Assembly: GCA_003427395.1 (NCBI GenBank)
Contig: BFEA01000113.1
Coordinates: forward strand, 2,696,012-2,718,530
Origin: Chara braunii
Lineage: Eukaryota > Streptophyta > Charophyceae > Charales > Characeae
Reading direction: 5' to 3'
DNA length: 22,519 bases
Positions 1-8,983 of the stretch are shown here, in pieces (within the stretch, counting starts at the first letter, position 1; each line of letters begins with the position of its first letter). A program made the translations under genes and the position numbers. The notes under the pieces are model-generated. The model saw nothing but the letters and a program-made list of their open reading frames with translations. It searched no databases and was not told the DNA's origin.

Positions 1-88
<88 letters not shown>

Positions 89-135
89 AATCCAAGATTG
101 GCTTACCACGTACCCACGTTGAAGACATCGCTACG

Positions 136-179
<44 letters not shown>

Positions 180-180
180 T
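1..180. repeat. (GA)n microsatellite at the window edge
   Basis: An uninterrupted GA dinucleotide run fills positions 1-87, and a second run lies at about 139-180 after a 50-base non-repetitive spacer. The repeat begins before the window, so its full length is unknown. Reading frames crossing it only give Ser/Leu/Arg/Glu repeats and are not genes. Confidence 0.97.
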
Positions 181-473
181 GAGCGATACAAGTTTGGTTG
201 TCACTTACCTGTGAAGTGTCCCGTGCAGTCCCACGAAGTGAGAGGCGGCCATAACCGCGGAGCTCAACCACAAAGAACGACGGAGGTTGAAAGAGAAGGC
301 GGAGGNGGAGACTGAGAAGGGAGAGAGAAGCCATAGCCAAGGAGGAGAAGAGAGAGACGATAGAAAAAAAAAAAAAAAAGGGAGAAAAATGACAGCCGGG
401 GTGAAGAGAAAGGAGGCAAGGAAGGCGAAAGGAAGAAGAAGGGTGGTGAGGAAGGAGAAGCCGGCCGCCATAG
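181..473. other. Purine-rich low-complexity stretch
   Basis: This GA-rich stretch has a single unresolved base (N) at 306 and a 16-base A run at 364-379. Lysine/arginine/glutamate-rich frames run through it but are composition artefacts without any recognisable domain. It may belong to the 5' LTR or leader of the downstream Ty3/gypsy element, but no matching copy was found 3' of that element. Confidence 0.5.
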
Positions 474-650
474 TTGACCGGAGGAGTTGACCGGGAGAGT
501 TGACCAGGCGTTGACCAGGCGTTGATCGGGTGTGACCGGGAGTTGACCGGAGGTGCTGACCGGCGTTGACTGGAGTTGACCAGGGTTGACCGTGGGTTGA
601 TTGAAGCGTTGACCGAGCGTTGACCGAGACCATTGACCACAAGTTTGACC
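474..650 (+). repeat. Degenerate TTGACC array with near-helical spacing
   Basis: Sixteen units based on TTGACC lie in 177 bases, starting near 474, 487, 500, 511, 522, 532, 543, 556, 566, 576, 586, 597, 609, 620, 633 and 645. Twelve keep exact TTGAC; the others are variants such as TTGATC, GTGACC and CTGACC. Steps are 10-13 bases, mean about 11.4, close to one turn of DNA. TTGAC(C/T) is the core of the plant W-box bound by WRKY transcription factors. The array lies about 590 bases upstream of the gag start, where an LTR promoter could be. A simple expanded minisatellite is the alternative. Confidence 0.75.
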
Positions 651-1237
651 AAGCTGGAGCCGATATATTCTCGCCAAGCCTTCAGCCTATCCCCTCGCCC
701 TATGGATGTGCACATACCCTGTGGTACTTGCTGAGCCAAGTCTGTCTGTTTCTTCTTTCTGCATTGGGTGTTTTCCGTCCAGGTGCAGGACTCTGTGGAT
801 GAAGGATAGGGCCTCGTTGACCAAACCCCTGCCGGACTAAGTAGGGCTAAAGACTGTGTCTGACGACTCGACTGTCCCGGAGGACACGAACCGGTACTGA
901 CTGGCGGGCTGCTCGGTGTGGCACGGTAGGCCCGAAAGCTGAGCTGTGGGCTGCACAACAGGCCGTCTAAGTATTGAGAGACCTGCTGATCGCGTCGTCC
1001 TGTCTGCGACGTTAAATAATTCCTGAAGAGTTACGGGGGATCTCCTTAAATGCCTCCTGATCAGCAACAGGTCTAGTAGTGACAACCTTAGAGTAGGTCT
1101 AGGATAGTGACCATAGTTGATAGGATCTTGTCCGGATTCTGTAAGTCTTAGATTGAGTCAGTAGGTGAGTCAGTCAGGGGGAGTAGAGTCTACAAGGTGA
1201 GGAGTGGAACCGCGTGTCTGGTTGTGCACCGTCCACC
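651..1237 (+). other. Untranslated leader / possible R-U5 of the Ty3 element
   Basis: There is no supported gene between the TTGACC array and the gag start. A further TTGACC lies at 817-822. By position this should hold the end of the 5' LTR and the primer-binding site. No standard primer site was recognised here (initiator Met, or the TGGCGCC type), and no clear direct match to the sequence 3' of pol was found. Confidence 0.4.
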
Positions 1238-3252
1238 ATGGTTGACACCCGTACTGGGAAGAGTATTGCCCCCTCCGAGGCCGAGCAGGCCCGGATTGCC
1301 GCCCTTTTGAGAGAAAAGAAAGAGAAGAGGGAGCTCCTGAAGCACGCGAAGTTAAAGGTCATTGAGGAGGAGGAGGAGGCGGCGAAGAAGGAGAGATTAG
1401 AGGAGGAGATGTTGAGACTTCAAAAGGAGAAGTTCATGTTGATAGAGAGAGAGAAGGAAGAAAGGAGGAAGGCTGCAGAGGAAGAGGCAGCAAGAGAGGA
1501 GGAAGAAGAAAAAGAAGAACCCCTTGAGAGAAGACGTGGAGAGGAGAGAGGGGAGGTCAGTGGCATAAAGGAGGATGACAGATGGAGGGAGAAGAAGATG
1601 AGCGAATGGGTGGCTAACTTATCTTTAGGAGAAGATGAAGAGGCACAATTGTATGTGCTACAGGAGGAAAGGGAGGCGTTGCCAAGGCACTAGAGATGAT
1701 AGAGGACCCCGTGGAACGCCAGGAGACAGAAGATGAAAAGAAGTTGGAGTGGAAGCTGAAAATGATGAGCGAGAAGACGAGGAGGAGGGAGGAAGCCAGT
1801 AGAATAGCCGGGGAGGTTGAGCGTGTACGAACCGGCAGGCAAGAACTGCAGGCCCAAACAGAGGTCTCTGCCAAATTGGATAAGGTGATGGGCTTCCTAG
1901 AAATTCTGGGCGAGGCCTGGCTAGAAGAGCACCAGCCCCGTAAGGGCCAAGATGTCACTCTGCAAGCGATGCGATCTGGGTTTAGGGAGTTTGCGAGCAA
2001 CGTGGTAGGCCACGTCGCTGCTGAGATTAGAAGAATGAGGGATGGCGTCGACAAGTTTTGCGCTGGCGCCATCGAGACCGCCAAAGTTGTGGCCATGACA
2101 GAGGCCCCGATTCGCCCCCGCAAAGAGCCCGTTAAGCTAAAGTTCCCTGACCCATATAGCGGGTAGGAGGAAAACTTCGATAACTGGGAGGCCAGCATAA
2201 ACACCTATGTCTTTTTACAACATATTGCCCCCGAGGAGCAAGTCCTCGTCGCCTTCCACGCGTTGTAAGACGAAGCAGCCAGCTTCGCCAGGTCTCTCGC
2301 ACGTGCTGTAGACGGCGAGCACAATATGATCGCGTACTCTAGACGTACCCCCCTCACTACTTTCCTCAAACTCCTGCGCGAAAGGTTTGCTGACGTCACT
2401 AGAGGGATCAGGGCCTCCGACAAGCTGCAAACCATCCATTCGCAACAGTGGAGGAGTGCGAGAGCACTCAAAGCTGTCATGGACGACTTAGTAGCCGTTC
2501 CGGACCACGGGGTCACTTAGACCCAGTTGGTTCAGCTGTTTTATCGTGCCATGTCGGAGCCCTTACAAGGGCACTTTTTTGACAAGACCCAACAGCCCAA
2601 CATCACATACGATGTATCGAGTAGAGAAGTCGTCCTGTATGAGTCGAAGTCTATGCCAGTTACCACTTTCTGGCATAAGGACTTGGGCAAAGGAAAGAAG
2701 TGGAAAGGGCATACCATCGCAGGTCAGGTTAGAGCCAAGGATCATATGATTCTGACATTGGAAGAAGGTGGTACTGACGAGGTCCCGTACAGTCAGATTG
2801 AGTAGGGCCTCGAGGAGGAGGACAGTAGTGTGGGGCAGGGGAGGTCCTATGCTGTTGTCACGGCTGGAGGGAGGCCGCAAGGTAGAGGAGGAGGCCAGGG
2901 CCAAAGGGGTCAAGCCATGGGAGGCCGAGGATCGGGTGCACAGGGGGTTGGCAGTCAAGGGAACCGTCAAGCAGGAGGTAGGGGTCAAGGTCCCCCGCCG
3001 AATCGTCAAGGTCCCAGTCGGTCCCCACAGAGACGAGGTGGCAGATCACCTCAAAGTTCAAGAGGTTGGCACCCAGGTTGGCCGCAAGGCCAGCCCTGGG
3101 AGGATCTGGGCCTGGACCAGAATGTATGGCAACAGCGGATGGAGCAGGGGCAGTGCATTTATTGTGGGGACCCTGCCCACATCATAAAATATTGTCCCAA
3201 GTATAGACAGGCCCGTTGGGCTGCCCAAGAGTCAAAAGGCAGCCGCCGGTAG
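1238..3252 (+). pseudogene. gag: gag polyprotein of the Ty3/gypsy element (broken)
   Basis: The protein would coat retrotransposon RNA in the virus-like particle. The start is the ATG at 1238 in a good Kozak setting (CACCATGG), just inside a slightly longer frame. The first 150 or so residues are rich in Glu, Lys and Arg and look like a long coiled coil. A frame change near 1685-1695 moves the reading into the frame used from 1696 to 3252. In that frame stops lie at 2164 (TAG), 2266 (TAA), 2518 (TAG) and 2803 (TAG); each sits where glutamine would be expected. The middle part (about 2170-2600) resembles the retrotransposon gag capsid domain. A Gly/Arg/Gln-rich linker (about 2830-3110) leads to a CX2CX4HX4C zinc knuckle at 3154-3195. 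Pol lies in another frame and overlaps the end. Confidence 0.88.
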
Positions 3253-3449
3253 GGGTCGCAACTGCCCCTACTCTTAAGCCATGTGGGGAAGCGAGCGCGC
3301 GCGTAGAGGAAACTTTTACACCAAATGAGCCTTCGGCAGAGGTTGCAGGCCCGTGCCCAGTTAGATGTCCAGAGACTGCTTGTGTCAGCGTCTCTCTAGG
3401 CACGTCCCTCACAGTCGTGGCAGAAGAATTGAAGGAGAGGATGCCTGCC

Positions 3450-3900
3450 TGGGCCAAAATGAAGAAAGACGGTACACGGCAGCTAGTGCTAGTAGATGTA
3501 GAAGTGTTCAGGAGTAGAGTAGGGGCCCTTATAGATTCAGGGGCCACCCGCAGTTACATTAGTCGTAGGGCGCTGAAATAGTTGAGGCTAGGGTTTAAAA
3601 TCCAGAAGTTGGAAGACCCCATAGTTAGTGTGCTCGCAGACAACCGCACGATGCGAGTTGAGGACTACGTAGAGGGAGTCCAGGCATACTTTCGCCTAGA
3701 GAAAGATGGGAAGGTGGAGAAAGTTCTCCATTCCTTGACTCTCCTCGTACAGGATGACCTTCCGTTTGACATAGTCCTAGGCATGGACTGGGGAGAGGCA
3801 GCAGGGGCCACACTTCACTTGAGAGAGCATGAGTGTAGGCTCCCTAGTCCGTCAGGCGAGGTTAAGACTGCCCGCCTATTCCATGTGTCAGGAGTAGACA
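3450..3900 (+). other. Aspartic protease domain of pol
   Basis: The active-site motif DSGATRS is encoded from 3534, after a beta-strand-like run (VGALI). About 75 residues later the FDIVLGMDW motif, the conserved ILG element of retropepsins, is present. A TAG at 3579-3581 separates the two halves in the same frame. The domain would be functional only if that stop were absent. Confidence 0.88.
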
Positions 3901-4055
3901 ACTCGCTGGCACATTGCTGTCTCAATGCTCCCGCGTTCACGCGATTAGTGAAAAAGGAGCCGTTAGAGGATCAGGTCTTTGTGGTGTATGTTAGACCTGT
4001 CACTGAGCCTGAGGAAGAGGTTAGTCCCACGGATCAGCCATTGCCAAGCTGCTGG

Positions 4056-4117
4056 AGGAGTTTAAAGACTTATTTGAGCCGCCGACAGGAGTTTAAAGAC
4101 TTATTTGAGCCGCCGAC
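4056..4117 (+). repeat. 31-bp tandem duplication shifting the pol frame
   Basis: A 31-base unit is repeated exactly at 4056-4086 and 4087-4117; it encodes the EEFKDLFEPP segment just upstream of RT. As 31 is not a multiple of three, it changes the reading frame. It looks like replication slippage after the element had lost function. Confidence 0.95.
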
Positions 4118-4210
4118 CAATCCAGCACAGGATAGAGATAGAGCCTGGCAGTAGAACCCCATTAAGGGAGCAGTCTACAGGATGTCCCTTGCCATAAAAA
4201 AAAAAACTTA

Positions 4211-5034
4211 ATAGAGGACCTGCGCAAGCAGTTGGACGAGCTCCTCGAGAAGGGTTGGATTAGGCCCAGTTCATCTCCTTTTGGAGCACCTGTTTTGTTT
4301 GTCCCCAAGAAGGAAGGAGAGTTACGCATGTGTATAGACTATAGGGGTCTGAATGCTATCACAGTCAAGAATGTTGAACCACTGCCCAGGATAGACGATC
4401 TTTTAGATCGGGTGCAGGGTTGTAAGTATTTCTCCAAGATAAATTTGAAGTCCGCTTACCATCAGATAGAAGTCCATCCTAATGACCAGTACAAGATTGT
4501 GTTCCGGACTCGTTATGGGCATTACAAGTTTATAGTGATGCCCTTTGGACTGACCAATGCCCCAGCCACATTTCAGCGATGTATGAATGACCTGTTTAGG
4601 CCTTGGTTAGACAGATTTGTCGTAGTATATTTAGACGACATTCTAATATTCGGTAGGACCCTCCAGGAGCACCAGCGTCATTCGAGGCAGGTCTTGGAGA
4701 AGTTGAGGGAAGCTAACTTCAAGATCAACGCAAAGAAGTGTGAGTGGGCCAAGACACAAGTTCTGTACTTGGGCCACGTGTTAGACGGAGATGGCATTAA
4801 GACTGAGGACAGTAAGATAGCGGCAATTAGAGATTGGCCGACGCCCCGCACATTGACAGAGCTACAATCGTTTCTAGGCCTAGCCAATTACTACAGGAAG
4901 TTTGTGAGGAACTTCTCTACTATCGCCGCTCCCTTGCGCAGGTTGCTCAAAAAAGAGGCAATCTGGCAATGGCATAAAGGCTGTACGTCTGCGCTAAAGA
5001 AATTAAAGCGCGCGTTTATAGAGTACCCTGTCAG
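4211..5034 (+). other. Reverse transcriptase domain of pol
   Basis: The reading frame is open through the whole RT fold. It opens with the [10 protein letters not shown] segment, then [16 protein letters not shown], the [13 protein letters not shown] block (motif A; its usual Asp before LKSAYHQI is Asn here), [13 protein letters not shown], and the catalytic VVYLDD box with the Asp pair at 4634-4639. It continues through LGHVL and [10 protein letters not shown] into the connection domain. These blocks are canonical for Ty3/gypsy. An A-rich run of 12 bases just upstream (about 4195-4206) and the frame changes before it separate this domain from the protease. The motif A change from Asp to Asn (AAT at 4441-4443) would by itself impair catalysis. 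Confidence 0.95.
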
Positions 5035-5276
5035 CGAGGATGCCCTCAGAGAAGGTTGCTACCTCGACGTATGAGAGAGAACTCTACTCTCTTAGGCAGG
5101 CTCTAGTGCACTGGAAGCATTACCTGCGTGGGAGGCACTTCAAAGTGTACTCCGACCACGAGACTCTGAGATGGTTGAAGACACAGGCCAAAATGACACC
5201 TAAGTTGACTAGGTGGGCCGCTGAAATAGACCAATATGACTTAGGGGCAAGTACAATGTATTTGCGGACGCTCTGA
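5035..5276 (+). other. RNase H domain of pol, N-terminal part deleted
   Basis: The C-terminal half is clear: ERELYSLRQALVHWKHYL, then VYSDHETLRWL, the second catalytic region of Ty3 RNase H. The N-terminal block with the first catalytic Asp (the TDAS...GAVL region) is absent. The RT frame passes from AFIEYPV directly to sequence equivalent to the end of that block, with a frame change near 5035-5042. Something like 40-50 codons are therefore missing, judged from family layout. The domain cannot be active. Confidence 0.88.
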
Positions 5277-6450
5277 GTAGGAGATCAGACTACTCTGGAG
5301 CTTTAGTTCAATATATCAACATAGGGAGTGACCTGCAAGAGAAAGTTGGACAGGCATATGCACAGGACCCTATCTATAGTGACCTCCTCAAGAGAGTTAA
5401 GGAGGCCCCAAAGACTGAGCCAAACTACCGCACTACAGAGGGTTTATTATTCGAGAAGACTAACATAGTAGACCGCCTATGTGTTCCCAACAGTGAGGAG
5501 ATCCGCAGCCTGATCCTAGGTGAATGCCATGATACAGAGGGACACTTCGGTTGGCAAAAGACTATAGCCAATCTGATGCACGCATACACATGGCCAGGAA
5601 TGAAGAGCGACTGCATAGAGTACATCCGCAGCTGTAAGGTCTGCCAGAGGAATAAGACCACTACGCATGCCCCTCTAGGTCTTCTTAGACCCTTGCCTAT
5701 TCTAGACCAGCCTGGAGGCTCAGTCTCCATTGACTTTATGGATGCCGGTGTCAAGAGTAGACACGGCAAGAGCCAAGTCATGGTTGTAGTTGACAGATTT
5801 AGCAAGTATGCTATTTTTGTTCCTTTGCCTGCCAAGGCACGCACAGAGTTAAGTGATCCAGAAGTTTTTCGATTTTTGGGTTAGTGAACATGGAGTCCCA
5901 TTGTCCATAGTTAGCAATAAAGTTAGTCACTTCACCAGCCAGAACTGGCAGGAACTCATGAGAGTCTATGGGTCAAAGTCGCTGATGTCGTCTGGCCGCC
6001 ATCCAGAAACTAACGGTCAGACAGAGCAGACGAACAAGATCCTGCAGCAAATTCTGCGCATGTACATTAGACCCGATCAGATTAACTGGGACGAGATGTT
6101 ACCCAAGGTAGCCAGCGCATACAATAACAGCGTACACTTGTCTACCGGTCGCACTTCCAACGAGTTACACAAGTCCTTTAGACCACGTAGACCGTTTGAA
6201 GGACTGAACCGGGATCAGATTCTACCGCCCTGTACCAGGGAGTTCGCGATACAGCATGAGAAAGAGATAGCCACTATTGTTGAAAACCTCCGGAAGGCCC
6301 AGCACCGGATGATAGAGCAGGCTAATAAGCACCGTCGCCCCTCACAGTTTCAAGTAGGCGACTTAGTCTGGGTCAAGTCTAAAGAGTCTGCACCTGAGGA
6401 GAACATCTCGCAGAAGTTACTGCCTGAGTATAGAGGATCGTGGCCGGTTC
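5255..6450 (+). other. Integrase domain of pol
   Basis: The frame is open from 5255 (NVFADALSRR) to 5884, then shifts to the frame used from 5853 to 6911. The HHCC zinc-binding region is present (CHDTEGHFGW, then CKVCQRNK). The first catalytic Asp is at 5732 in SIDFMD. The second catalytic position, normally Asp in a SDRD-type motif, is Asn here (AAT at 5916-5918). The Glu is at 6024 in NGQTEQ. The C-terminal GPY/F-like module is at about 6400-6460 (LLPEYRGSWPVLEV). Confidence 0.93.
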
Positions 6451-6480
6451 TAGAAGTTAAGGGCGGAGAGGATGGGCCGT

Positions 6481-6672
6481 CCTACACCATAGAGATCCCA
6501 GCACACCTCCACACCTACCCTGTGTTTCACACATCAAAATTACTGCCGTGTGTCACAAGTCGGCAGTCTCCGCCATCCTACACCATAGAGATCCCAGCAC
6601 ACCTGCACCCCTACCCTGTGTTTCACGCATCAAAATTACTGCCGTGTGTCACAAGTCAGCAGTTTCCCTCTA
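6481..6672 (+). repeat. 96-bp in-frame tandem duplication in the integrase tail
   Basis: Two copies of a 96-base unit start at 6481 and 6577 and differ at a few positions. Each encodes 32 residues with IEIPAHLH, YPVF and SKLLPCVTS. Because 96 is a multiple of three the frame is kept. A single copy is the normal state in this part of Ty3/gypsy integrases (the P.FH.SKL motif), so the second copy is derived. Confidence 0.93.
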
Positions 6673-6689
6673 GACGATCCATGATCCCT

Positions 6690-6911
6690 CCAGACATGGA
6701 CGGAAGATATGACATTGACGGCATTGTAGGTGAAGATGTTTTCAGAACAGGAGGTAGAGGTGGTCCACAGAAGCAGTATAAGGTCCGGTTTGCATATCAG
6801 GAACCGGGGGATGACCGCTGGTTCAGCTGAGCAGAACTTCTAGAGACAGCTCCGGATATAGTAAGAGCCTACGAAAGATCTCAGAGAGGTCAGCGTCCTG
6901 CCTTGGACTGA
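6690..6911 (+). other. Chromodomain-like C-terminus of pol, cut by TGA
   Basis: The sequence after the integrase tail reads YDIDGIVGEDV, then QYKVRF, then DDRWFS. This follows the chromodomain pattern of an acidic start, a strand ending in a K/R-x-aromatic motif, and a conserved Trp. A TGA at 6828-6830 comes directly after WFS, and the same frame goes on as AELLETAPDIVRAYE, matching the C-terminal helix. In chromoviruses this domain directs insertion toward particular chromatin. Confidence 0.75.
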
Positions 6912-7211
6912 GTTATTCTCGGAGAACCTCGGATTTAGGTCGGCGGGAGTGAAACGGTATTCACCAATTCGCAGTAGCTGATGCAGATCCCAGGGCTCGA
7001 TCCCTAGTTCCCACCTTACCTGTGTATAGTACCTGTGTCGGCCCTTAGAGTTGAACCCGTGACCTGTGTATTTGTAACAGTGGTAACTGTAGTAGGGTCC
7101 TGTCGAGTAGGAGTCTTAGTCAGGTCCACAAGTCGTAGCTGTAGCCTTCTCGAAGAGTCAAGGTTGTAGCTGCTACAGTCCAGAAGGGTCAGGGTCGTAG
7201 CTGCTACAGTA

Positions 7212-7263
7212 CCGAAAGGCCACGTCTGCGGGCTTCCGGAAGGTCCGAGTAGTGGCCTTTCGG
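7212..7263. repeat. Perfect 12-bp inverted repeat with inner palindrome
   Basis: CCGAAAGGCCAC (7212-7223) and its exact reverse complement (7252-7263) flank a 28-base loop. The loop contains the perfect 10-base palindrome CTTCCGGAAG (7233-7242). In RNA this could form a cruciform-like stem with an inner hairpin. It lies in the putative 3' LTR or 3' UTR of the Ty3 element. Confidence 0.9.
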
Positions 7264-7621
7264 AGTGCCCACGTTTAGGCTGAGGCAAGTGGGCAAGTGG
7301 TGAGGCAAGTGGTGGAGTCTACCCGTGCTGAGTCAGCAGTCCCAGTCTTAGGCAGTCCTGGTCCAGTCCAGCAAGTACCGCATGGGACTGTGTGCACTTC
7401 GGGCATGGGAAAGGGCCAGACCAACACACTGCAGAAGTATAAATCAAGAGGCAGCGCCCAGCCATTCATTCATTCCTGCGTGAGCCATGTGGAAGCGCTG
7501 CCACAGCGACTTGTGCAAGGAGGTCTGCAGTGAGCCCGAAGACGAAGTGGGCAGAGAGACGAAGCTCAGCCATAGCGATAGGGTAGAGGCGGCCATAGCC
7601 GCCATAGCTGTAGTTAGTGTT

Positions 7622-7623
<2 letters not shown>

Positions 7624-7653
<30 letters not shown>
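7624..7653. repeat. (GT)15 microsatellite
   Basis: Thirty bases of pure GT/TG repeat. Frames through it are not genes. Confidence 0.97.
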
Positions 7654-7654
<1 letters not shown>

Positions 7655-7740
7655 CGGAGAGACGCGTGTGGGATATCCAGGGTGATCCACTGTATGCGAA
7701 CAGAGAGTTGTATGGGCGCTATATCGCCATAGCCATTGGA

Positions 7741-8203
7741 AGTGAACTCGTATCTGGGTTGCCATATCTCTGAGTACTGAGTGGGCGCATGTCGCCAGTT
7801 TGCTGCGCTACTGTTTGCATGCATGTAAAGTGTGAATGAAAGCAAGTCTGATTCCATACGAGTCTATGAGAAAGGGAATCTACCAAAAAAACAACAACAG
7901 AATCCAGCAGAAAATAAACAATTAGGCCTCTAAATCTGTTTTTACGGGCCCTGAAACCCACCAAATAGCCTGAAAAGTCCAAACACTGATTGGGGGCCGG
8001 GGGTCCGGTAACACTGATTTTAACAATAAATTCAACTAAGGGTAGTTAATGTTGGCAAACCGATCAAGAGTTCGAATCTCGTCAGAATCAGGGATAAAAT
8101 AGGCCAAACAATAGCATCAGGGGCTAGCCTCTTTTCACAAACCAATACCAACGAGCCAGCAAACAGCAAGCACCATTTGCACACATTAAGGCAGGGAACT
8201 CAC
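7741..8203. other. Region without a gene; probable FAB1 intron
   Basis: No coding sequence is recognisable on either strand. On the minus strand it follows the donor of the FAB1 exon ending at 8204. The next expected FAB1 segment (after CLRFFG) was not found here or further left, so the intron probably runs through the Ty3 element and past the window edge, or the gene is cut. Confidence 0.5.
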
Positions 8204-8541
8204 CCAAAAAAGCGAAGGCAGTCCCTGTGAATGGAGTGCCCACATCTGAGAGCTTGTGATGTGGCAGCATGATTATAGAAGCTGAGCTCCAAAAACTTCC
8301 CGAATGAGAATGCATGAGCTGTGTCTGACATTACCACTCTTTTAGATACAGGCCTTCTCCCATCAACTTTCGGACAGCGTAGGCAGCGATGCCACATCCA
8401 TACACGACCCTCAGGCGGCCCTTTCAGTGCATGTGCATGCTCCACCGGCAACTGACGCATCCTGACTGTCACCGAGCCAGACCGATGAGCAAAGCATTGT
8501 ACATGCGCTTGTGCAGGCACATCACATCCCCCTTTGCAAGA
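8204..8541 (-). CDS. FAB1: FAB1/PIKfyve phosphatidylinositol-3-phosphate 5-kinase, exon with Cys-rich (CCR) region
   Basis: This exon encodes part of the conserved Cys-rich region of FAB1/PIKfyve, between the chaperonin-like domain and the C-terminal kinase domain. It opens with SCKGG, equivalent to the QSCKE block of plant FAB1. It continues with VTVRMRQLP, VWMWHRCLRC, RVVMSDTAHAFSFGKFLELS and CGHSIHRDCLRFFG, in the family order. The acceptor is TGTGACAG just before 8541; the donor is GG|GTGAGT at 8204/8203. The exon is 338 bases, enters in phase 0 and leaves in phase 2. Its frame joins exactly to the upstream exon. The kinase domain itself is not in the window. Exon limits are inferred from splice consensus. 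Confidence 0.92.
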
Positions 8542-8983
8542 CTGTCACAACATGAACGATGGGAACATTAGCACGAACACCAACAGTCAGTCCCGTGATA
8601 TCCGCAGTGCTGCCTCGAAGTAGAATCAACATTCCAACCACCTCATTACTCGACAACAGCCTCCACTCCTTTGCTGTTCACTGAAGGCGTTCCAGAGACA
8701 AATGGGAGCAGAAAAACAACAGACACACCAGCAGCGGGCTAACTGCTGTGACACTTCACACACAAAGCAGGCACAGTGCCGGCATTAGTGCTAAGGGTTC
8801 ATGGGCAGGCACGTGGCTTGGCAGGGTTGATGGAACCAGAAGGGTAGACAAAAAAAATAGACGACAGGAAAATTGCTTCATAAATTTAAACAAAGGGCAT
8901 CACTTTCTTGGGGGAAAGCAGGGGCGGGGAGCGAAAGGAAGCTAACCAAATACAGAATTGTGGCAGATAGTTCACATACTCAC
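8542..8983 (-). other. FAB1 intron (442 bp)
   Basis: It is bounded by the donor ATG|GTGAGT (8984/8983) and the acceptor TGACAG (AG at 8543-8542). Both flanking exons are in phase 0 at this junction. Nothing else is recognisable inside. Confidence 0.85.

Larger units (their letters stand above)
1238..6911 (+). mobile_element. Ty3/gypsy chromovirus-type LTR retrotransposon, decayed (coding core)
   Basis: The order gag, CCHC zinc knuckle, aspartic protease, reverse transcriptase, RNase H, integrase, GPY/F region, chromodomain is diagnostic of the chromovirus branch of Ty3/gypsy (Metaviridae). The copy cannot act by itself: it has about six in-frame stops, several frameshifts, a deletion in RNase H, and a changed catalytic residue in integrase. 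It lies antisense to the FAB1 exons at 8.2-10.2 kb, so it may sit in a downstream intron of that gene. The given limits are those of the coding core; the LTR ends could not be fixed because no direct repeat pair flanking it was found. Confidence 0.93.
3216..6911 (+). pseudogene. pol: pol polyprotein of the Ty3/gypsy element (broken)
   Basis: Pol would supply protease, reverse transcriptase, RNase H and integrase. It enters in the third forward frame, overlapping the end of gag (gag in frame 1). A TAG at 3579, right after the protease active site, interrupts it. Frame changes then occur before 4037, at the 31-bp duplication (4056-4117), in 4140-4210, near 5035, near 5250 and near 5855-5880. 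A TGA at 6828-6830 cuts the chromodomain; reading past it continues in frame to a TGA at 6909-6911, the probable original end. Domains are listed separately. There are too many lesions for recoding to explain, so this is a decayed copy. Confidence 0.92.
6912..7740 (+). promoter_or_regulatory. 3' flank of the Ty3 element, possible 3' LTR with TATA-like box
   Basis: No gene is supported here. Purine-rich GGCGGGAGTGA near 6942-6952 could be a polypurine tract. A TATAAA lies at 7438-7443 in an otherwise GC-richer setting, as in an LTR promoter. The 14-base GTAGCTGCTACAGT occurs at 7166 and 7197, and short GGCAAGTGG repeats lie at about 7283-7315. A GT run follows at 7624-7653. No matching copy was seen upstream of gag, so calling this an LTR rests on position alone. 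Confidence 0.4.

Noticed and set aside
700-740. Resemblance of 707-735 to the reverse complement of about 7364-7395 (GTGCACA and GGTACTTGCTG words) as inverted LTR remains
   Set aside because: Only about 18 bases match in two words with a gap; the flanks do not align, so chance cannot be excluded.
131-958. Long minus-strand frame through the GA tract and TTGACC array
   Set aside because: It is produced by repeats and low complexity; the peptide is Ser/Pro/Leu repeats and degenerate copies of the array unit.
2164-3581. Reassigned stop codons (UAR read as glutamine, as in some ulvophyte algae), because most gag stops sit at Gln-like positions
   Set aside because: The 421-codon FAB1 exon and the 280-codon RT frame contain many CAG/CAA codons and no TAG or TAA, and the element also has frameshifts and a deletion. 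Decay explains all of it.
4194-4210. A-rich heptamer AAAAAAC as a programmed -1 frameshift site before RT
   Set aside because: It lies inside pol between domains, not at the gag-pol border, within an expanded A run and near several other frame changes. It is better read as homopolymer slippage.
8069-8080. AGTTCGAATCTC resembling a tRNA T-loop or pol III B box (SINE or tRNA remnant)
   Set aside because: Flanking bases do not form a full T stem, no A box was found at the right distance, and no acceptor stem or 3' tail could be built.
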